DNA from: Streptomyces smyrnaeus
Lineage (GTDB): Bacteria; Actinomycetota; Actinomycetes; Streptomycetales; Streptomycetaceae
DNA length: 64,000 nucleotides
Assembly (NCBI RefSeq): GCF_017676345.1
Contig: NZ_JAFFZM010000032.1
Span: 1 to 64,000 of the forward strand
Reading direction: 5' to 3'
Shown here: piece after piece, positions 60,947 through 64,000 of the stretch
Numbering within the stretch: position 1 is the stretch's first letter
Layout of the letters: each line of letters starts with the position of its first letter
Program-made: the position numbers and the translations under genes
The notes under the pieces: generated by a model
Database searches by the model: none
What the model was told of the DNA's origin: nothing
What the model saw: only the letters and a program-made list of their open reading frames with translations

Positions 60947-61209
60947 GCAATCCAGGTATGTGCCAGCGGCCCGGCTGCGAAATGCCCCGCCGACCCCGAC
61001 CTGACGGGCGGAACAACCGCCCCTATTGCGGTTCACGGTGCCGCCAATGGCACCGAGCGTTCGTAGCTTTCAGCGAGGGTGGTGCATCGCTCGGGCGTGA
61101 CGCACAGAAGGACGGCGAACGGTTCGCCGCGATCCTCGCTGACGGCGTGCGGGAATCGCGCAATGTTGTGGTGCTACGAGAGCTATTCAACGCTTACGGG
61201 CGTCCGTGA
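60943..61209 (+). CDS. zinc-finger protein B of a paralogous pair
   Basis: An 88-aa paralogue of the preceding gene: MCQRPGCEMPRR, YCGSRCRQWHRAFVAFSEGG, GRDAQKDGERFAAIL and RELFNAYGRP. The Cys pattern (C-x4-C...C-x3-C) differs slightly from its neighbour. It is the last gene of the operon; a 22-bp repeat and a strong terminator follow. Confidence 0.82.
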   Translation: MSNPGMCQRPGCEMPRRPRPDGRNNRPYCGSRCRQWHRAFVAFSEGGASLGRDAQKDGERFAAILADGVRESRNVVVLRELFNAYGRP

Positions 61210-61226
61210 CCGTGGCACACAATGAC

Positions 61227-61248
61227 CACCCCTGAACGTCAAGGGGTG
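61227..61248. repeat. 22-bp near-palindrome, copy 4
   Basis: CACCCCT-GA-ACGT-CA-AGGGGTG differs from copy 1 at one position. It directly abuts the terminator at 61249, between convergent genes. Confidence 0.85.
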
Positions 61249-61296
61249 ACCCCCGATGACCGGCCCCGCTGCGGGTTTGGTCGTCGGGGGTTTTTT
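61249..61296. terminator. strong terminator between convergent element genes
   Basis: ACCCCCGA-T-GACC pairs with GGTC-G-TCGGGGGT, followed by TTTTT. It separates the zinc-finger operon from the leftward regulator. Confidence 0.9.
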
Positions 61297-61319
61297 GCGT
61301 TTCCGGACACCTTGGATTC

Positions 61320-62531
61320 TCAGGCCGCAGCGTCGAGAACAGCCCGAACCTCAGGTACTTCGGCGTACTCCGCAAGCCGGGCCAGCACCACCCGCACCCG
61401 TTCCGCTGTTCGCTCGCTGGCCACGTCCGCCGACAGCGAGATAACCCGTTCCGCCGTGGCCGCCGCTTCCTCGGGTTCGTTCGCGTCGGCGTAAGCAACG
61501 GCAAGCCATGACAGGTAAAGGGCTAGCTCTCGCGTGTGCGTTGCGTCATACCGGCCGAGCACATCACGCAGCAACGGGACAGCGCGGAGAGGCCGCCGCA
61601 ATTCGGTGTAGACGCGGGATTCCATGACTTGCAATTCCCCGGCATCCACCCAATACAGGTAGGCCGGTTCCTCGGTTTCCTCGCTGTCTGCGCTTAGTGC
61701 TTCGCTCGCTTCCCCGAGTGCGCGCATTGCTTGCTGTGCATTCTCGGTTCCGCCCGCTTTCGTGTGCGCCCATGCCACCCGATCTAGGTACAGCGCACGG
61801 GCCTTTGGGGGAGCGTCCGGCCCGGCCCCGTCGAGAGCTGCGCGGGCAAGCGTGAGCCCTTCAACTTCCCTTCCCGTGTTGGTCAGTTGATAGGCCAGCG
61901 ACCCGGCGAGATTCCCGGCTAGCGTCCGGTCCTCGGCTTGCGTCGCTGCACTGAGACCGAGCCGGTAAATGCGCTCCGCTTCCTCGTGCTGTCCGGCGTC
62001 GCTGGCAATCCACCCGGCGATCTGTGCCAACTCCCCGATTTGCACAAGTAGCTGACGCCCCGTCAGATCGGTGTATGAGTGTTCCCGGTACAGCCGGACG
62101 GCCCGCCGCAATTCCCGCAGTGCGGGCCGCATGAGATCCCCACCGGCTAGATAGTCGTCGGCAAGCCGTAGGCCGTGCACTCGCTGTTGCATGTCGTCCA
62201 CCTGGCCCATCCCGAGACGGCCCCCTGTACGGGCGCTGAGGGGCGCTAGCGGGTCCTCGGCGGGCAGGAAGTCGGCCAGCGTCGGCAAAGGCGGTTCAGC
62301 GGCCGTCTGTGGCGTTGTGAGGACTTCCACGGGGACGGCCAGCGCAGCAGCGAGGAACGGCAGCCATTCGCGCGGCTTTCGCTTCCCGGTCTCCCACCGG
62401 CTGACTTCCTGACGGCCGACCGGCTCACCGGCAATGCCAGCGGCCCGGCATACCTCCCGCCCTAGCCGTGCCTGACTCCATCCAAGCCGGTCGCGCTCTC
62501 GCCGGATGTTGGCCCCGATTCCGCTGCTCAT
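61320..62531 (-). CDS. XRE-family regulator with TPR-like repeats
   Basis: A 403-aa protein with an N-terminal XRE helix-turn-helix (about 6-65: NIRRERDRLGWSQARLGREV, then RQEVSRWETGKRKP) and a helical repeat region (about 110-400). It is divergent from the small genes at the right end and is the only obvious regulator in the element. It may bind the palindromic sites and control integration, replication or peptide-responsive induction, as Rap/PlcR-type TPR regulators do. That role is inference. Confidence 0.88.
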   Translation of the reverse strand: MSSGIGANIRRERDRLGWSQARLGREVCRAAGIAGEPVGRQEVSRWETGKRKPREWLPFLAAALAVPVEVLTTPQTAAEPPLPTLADFLPAEDPLAPLSARTGGRLGMGQVDDMQQRVHGLRLADDYLAGGDLMRPALRELRRAVRLYREHSYTDLTGRQLLVQIGELAQIAGWIASDAGQHEEAERIYRLGLSAATQAEDRTLAGNLAGSLAYQLTNTGREVEGLTLARAALDGAGPDAPPKARALYLDRVAWAHTKAGGTENAQQAMRALGEASEALSADSEETEEPAYLYWVDAGELQVMESRVYTELRRPLRAVPLLRDVLGRYDATHTRELALYLSWLAVAYADANEPEEAAATAERVISLSADVASERTAERVRVVLARLAEYAEVPEVRAVLDAAA

Positions 62532-62606
62532 GCGTCCAGTCTGGCCGACAGTTGGCCTACACGTGGCCGCTAGTCCTAGATCGACTTCGGCCGGAATGTG
62601 GAGCGC

Positions 62607-62804
62607 ATGACGGAGCCGAGGAGATACGCCAGCGCGCCGGTTGAACTTCCGTTGCGGGAACCGCTGCTGGAACCAACACCCGTGGACGGCTGCGCCGGTT
62701 GCCGGGAACTGGCGAATGTCCGGGACCGTGCCCGAGCGGGTGGCGACTGGACGACCGTGTCAGACGCGAATGTCCTTATGCGGAAGCACCCCGAGGGTCA
62801 TTGA
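62607..62804 (+). CDS. small hypothetical protein with CxxC motif
   Basis: A 65-aa protein (MTEPRRYASAPVELPLREP...) with CAGC near residue 33 and a basic helix after it. The start could also be the GTG at 62598. Its stop overlaps the next start (TGATG). Family unknown. Confidence 0.65.
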   Translation: MTEPRRYASAPVELPLREPLLEPTPVDGCAGCRELANVRDRARAGGDWTTVSDANVLMRKHPEGH

Positions 62805-63073
62805 TGACGACCGCCCCGGAGCGACCGGCCAGACAGTCGCGTAAGCCCTACGTCGTTACCCGCAGACCACAGCGCCAGAATGGCGGCCGGACTGGCGGGG
62901 AACGCCCGTTCAACCTGTGGACGTACGGGGACCTATGCGGCCTCTGTGCCGGGCACCGCGCCATTTGGTGTGACGGGTGCTGCGGATTCGCCGGATGCGA
63001 GTTATGCAACTTCACCTTTAAGCGACCATGCCCCGTCTGTGTCGGCGGGGATGCCGAGCCGATCCGATGGTGA
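62804..63073 (+). CDS. Cys-rich zinc-binding protein
   Basis: An 89-aa protein with a basic, disordered N terminus (1-40) and a cysteine array: CGLC, CDGCC, CELC and CPVC at about 50-82. This suits two zinc sites in a DnaJ-type or treble-clef arrangement. Overlap with the upstream gene shows co-translation. It is probably involved in protein or nucleic-acid binding. Confidence 0.78.
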   Translation: MTTAPERPARQSRKPYVVTRRPQRQNGGRTGGERPFNLWTYGDLCGLCAGHRAIWCDGCCGFAGCELCNFTFKRPCPVCVGGDAEPIRW

Positions 63074-63141
63074 CCCGCTGGCGGCTCGCTGCGTTCACGC
63101 TGTCCGCGTTCCTCGGGTACTTCCTGGCAGCCGTCCGCTGA
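63067..63141 (+). CDS. 24-aa single-helix membrane micro-peptide (possible)
   Basis: The reading frame MVTRWRLAAFTLSAFLGYFL plus four residues gives one membrane helix with a positive start. It opens at ATG 63067 or at GTG 63070, which overlaps the upstream stop as GTGA. It is the last possible gene before the terminator and attR. The overlap makes translation plausible, but the length makes it uncertain. Confidence 0.4.
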   Translation: MVTRWRLAAFTLSAFLGYFLAAVR

Positions 63142-63196
63142 TCTCCCGTCCCTCCCGTGACAGCGGCGGCGCTGAGCGGTAGGGGCGGGTTCGTCG

Positions 63197-63240
63197 GCCC
63201 CGTCTGTGCGCTTCCCCCGTGGCGCATGGGCGGGGCTTTC
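63197..63240 (+). terminator. terminator at right end of element
   Basis: GCCCCG...CGGGGC with an inner TGCGC...GCGCA stem, followed by TTTCTC. It insulates the element from ltrA. Confidence 0.78.
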
Positions 63241-63276
63241 TCGTGTTCGTTTCCGCTGGTCAGGCAGCCGAGATAA

Positions 63277-63304
63277 GGTGTTGTTCTGTTGGTTCACGCC
63301 CACC
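63277..63304. other. attR: right junction of the integrative element
   Basis: The inner arm GGTGTTGTTCTG-TTGGTTCACG (63277-63298) leads into the core GCCCACC (63298-63304) and then ltrA coding sequence. Together with the left inner arm it forms the attP palindrome. Confidence 0.88.
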
Positions 63305-63530
63305 AGATCGCGAAGAAGACGGCGACATAGCCGACGAGCCCGTCCCCGACGTGTCCTTCGGCCAGCGCGTGGTGGAGCTGGGCGGCAGCCTGCGAGACCG
63401 CCACCACGAACGTCAGGTCGAACAGCAGCTCCAGGGGCGTGGCCGCCCGGTGCTCCTCCCCAGGGTCCCGGCCGCGCATGGCCCGGCGCAGGGGCCCGGT
63501 CCGCTCTGTGAGGTTGTCGGCTGCGCTCAT
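63298..63530 (-). pseudogene. ltrA: LtrA family membrane protein, 5' fragment
   Basis: Residues 1-77 of LtrA: MSAADNLTERTG, the family signature RAATPLELLFDLTFVVAVSQ, and FFAIWW, where the frame runs into the element and stops after one more codon (TGA at 63294-63296). The remaining part of the gene is at 51887-52866. The reconstructed protein is about 400 aa, normal for LtrA. Confidence 0.93.
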
Positions 63531-64000
63531 CCCGCGTCTCCCACCGTGTGTGCTCCCTGCCGTGTTGTCACCACCCTGGATAGCCCCTCACAGCAGCAGG
63601 CCTGCCGAACGACACCACAGGAAGCAACCAGAACGGCAGCACAGACCACGGGTGTGCGGCCGCACAGCCGCCTCGCCCCGATAACGGGATGAGGCTGTCC
63701 GCATAACGGTCACGTCACGCTCGCTGGCAGTTTCATCAGCTACTCGTCGTTATGTGATTTACATCACCCATGAAATCGCAATGACATGCTAAAACAACGC
63801 AACTCCGCAACCGGCACCACCCCTCGCCGGCCCTGCGGAGGACCGGTACCGACATCACTACCAGGGCGATCGTGGTTCGAGTCCGCGGACCGATTCCCTC
63901 ACCTCGCCGATCGGACGACGGCGTTCTGCTCCATGTCCGCTCACCGCGGCGCAGTCTCCCATGCGCCGGCCCGCCCCACAGGTGGTAACCACATTGTCAC
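63531..64000. other. 470-bp region upstream of ltrA, no gene seen
   Basis: This is the right edge of the window. It is AT-richer between 63720 and 63800 and must contain the ltrA promoter. No ORF with family resemblance was found. A Crp-like site lies at 63753. Confidence 0.5.
63753..63767. promoter_or_regulatory. Crp-like half-palindrome upstream of ltrA
   Basis: TGTGATTTACATCAC fits TGTGA-N6-TCAC(A) with only the last base missing. It is about 220 bp upstream of the ltrA start and could instead serve a gene beyond the window. Confidence 0.45.

Larger units (their letters stand above)
52860..63304. mobile_element. 10.4-kb serine-integrase integrative element inserted in ltrA
   Basis: The element is bounded by direct 7-bp GCCCACC cores (one copy belongs to the target). 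Removing it rebuilds an uninterrupted LtrA frame reading FAIWWAWMNF. Circularising it rebuilds an attP-like palindrome. It encodes a large serine integrase, an SF3 helicase/primase, an HNH protein, a DUF2637 membrane protein, an XRE-TPR regulator and several zinc-ribbon micro-proteins. Base composition is visibly less GC-rich, and CTA leucine codons are frequent compared with flanking genes. No translocase, relaxase, capsid or terminase gene is recognised. A satellite-type or mobilisable element is inferred. Confidence 0.93.

Noticed and set aside
55571..61248. Reading the four 22-bp repeats as transcription terminators
   Set aside because: Stems are only 7 bp with 8-base loops and no T-tract, while separate, stronger terminators lie nearby (55374, 57754, 59788, 61249).
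52860..63304. Idea that the element is a conjugative AICE like pSAM2
   Set aside because: It has a serine, not tyrosine, integrase, inserts in a protein gene rather than a tRNA, and lacks a TraB/FtsK translocase and RepSA-type initiator.
63871..63887. tRNA T-arm-like sequence CGTGG-TTCGAGT-CCGCG
   Set aside because: No matching acceptor, D or anticodon arms upstream, and the following bases do not complete an acceptor stem. It is at most a fragment or chance.

Overview
This is a 64 kb stretch of a Streptomyces (high-GC actinobacterial) chromosome. The evidence is GC-rich coding DNA with many GTG starts and ATGA/GTGA translational overlaps, a CIRCE-controlled groEL2, DasR-type operators at N-acetylglucosamine genes, and a gene order that matches from memory the S. 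coelicolor core block around SCO4277-SCO4296 (terD, cdgB, nagKA, otsBA, gpgS, thrC-like, csp, groEL2). No rRNA, tRNA or CRISPR array was seen.

Layout. (1) 1-19.5 kb is conserved core: TerD, ArfB, a flavin reductase, a GAF-PAS-GGDEF diguanylate cyclase, a carbohydrate-binding membrane protein, a PfkB sugar kinase, nagK-nagA with a dre site, a sugar-binding lipoprotein, DUF3263, the trehalose genes otsB/otsA, gpgS, a SAM-I riboswitch followed by a threonine-synthase-like gene and a sulfur carrier (the MetM/MetO methionine route), a cold-shock protein and groEL2. (2) 19.5-30 kb is mixed: DUF427/GNAT, an SLT lysozyme-like secreted protein, MarR/EamA, a FAD monooxygenase, a DJ-1 family operon, an S9 peptidase and a GH3 hexosaminidase with two DasR-like sites. 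(3) 30.5-34.7 kb is a tightly coupled four-gene operon: PhyH dioxygenase, glycosyltransferase-like protein, GNAT and MFS exporter. (4) 34.7-39.4 kb holds a small membrane protein, a GAF/PAS/PP2C phosphatase, and two neighbouring secreted proteins, one beta/gamma-crystallin-like and one aerolysin-like. (5) 39.7-51.1 kb is an orphan fatty-acid/polyketide-like gene cluster. Its seven-gene minus-strand operon encodes an acyltransferase, an acyl-CoA oxidase-like protein carrying a TTA codon, KASIII, SDR, KASIII, ACP and KASII. A divergent TPR regulator and a 14-TM exporter flank it. (6) 51.9-63.5 kb is an ltrA gene split by a 10.4 kb integrative element.

The integrative element is the clearest find. 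A large serine integrase lies just inside the left end. A 7-bp core (GCCCACC) occurs at both junctions, and joining the outer flanks restores an intact LtrA reading frame. Joining the inner flanks gives a 22-bp-armed imperfect palindrome, as expected for attP. The element carries an SF3 helicase/primase next to an origin-like array of inverted repeats, an HNH protein, a DUF2637 membrane protein, a divergent XRE-TPR regulator, several tiny zinc-ribbon proteins, and four copies of a 22-bp near-palindrome between genes. It has no recognisable DNA translocase, relaxase, capsid or terminase gene, so it looks like a small satellite-type or mobilisable element.

All calls rest on reading the sequence and on family knowledge. 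No database search was run.
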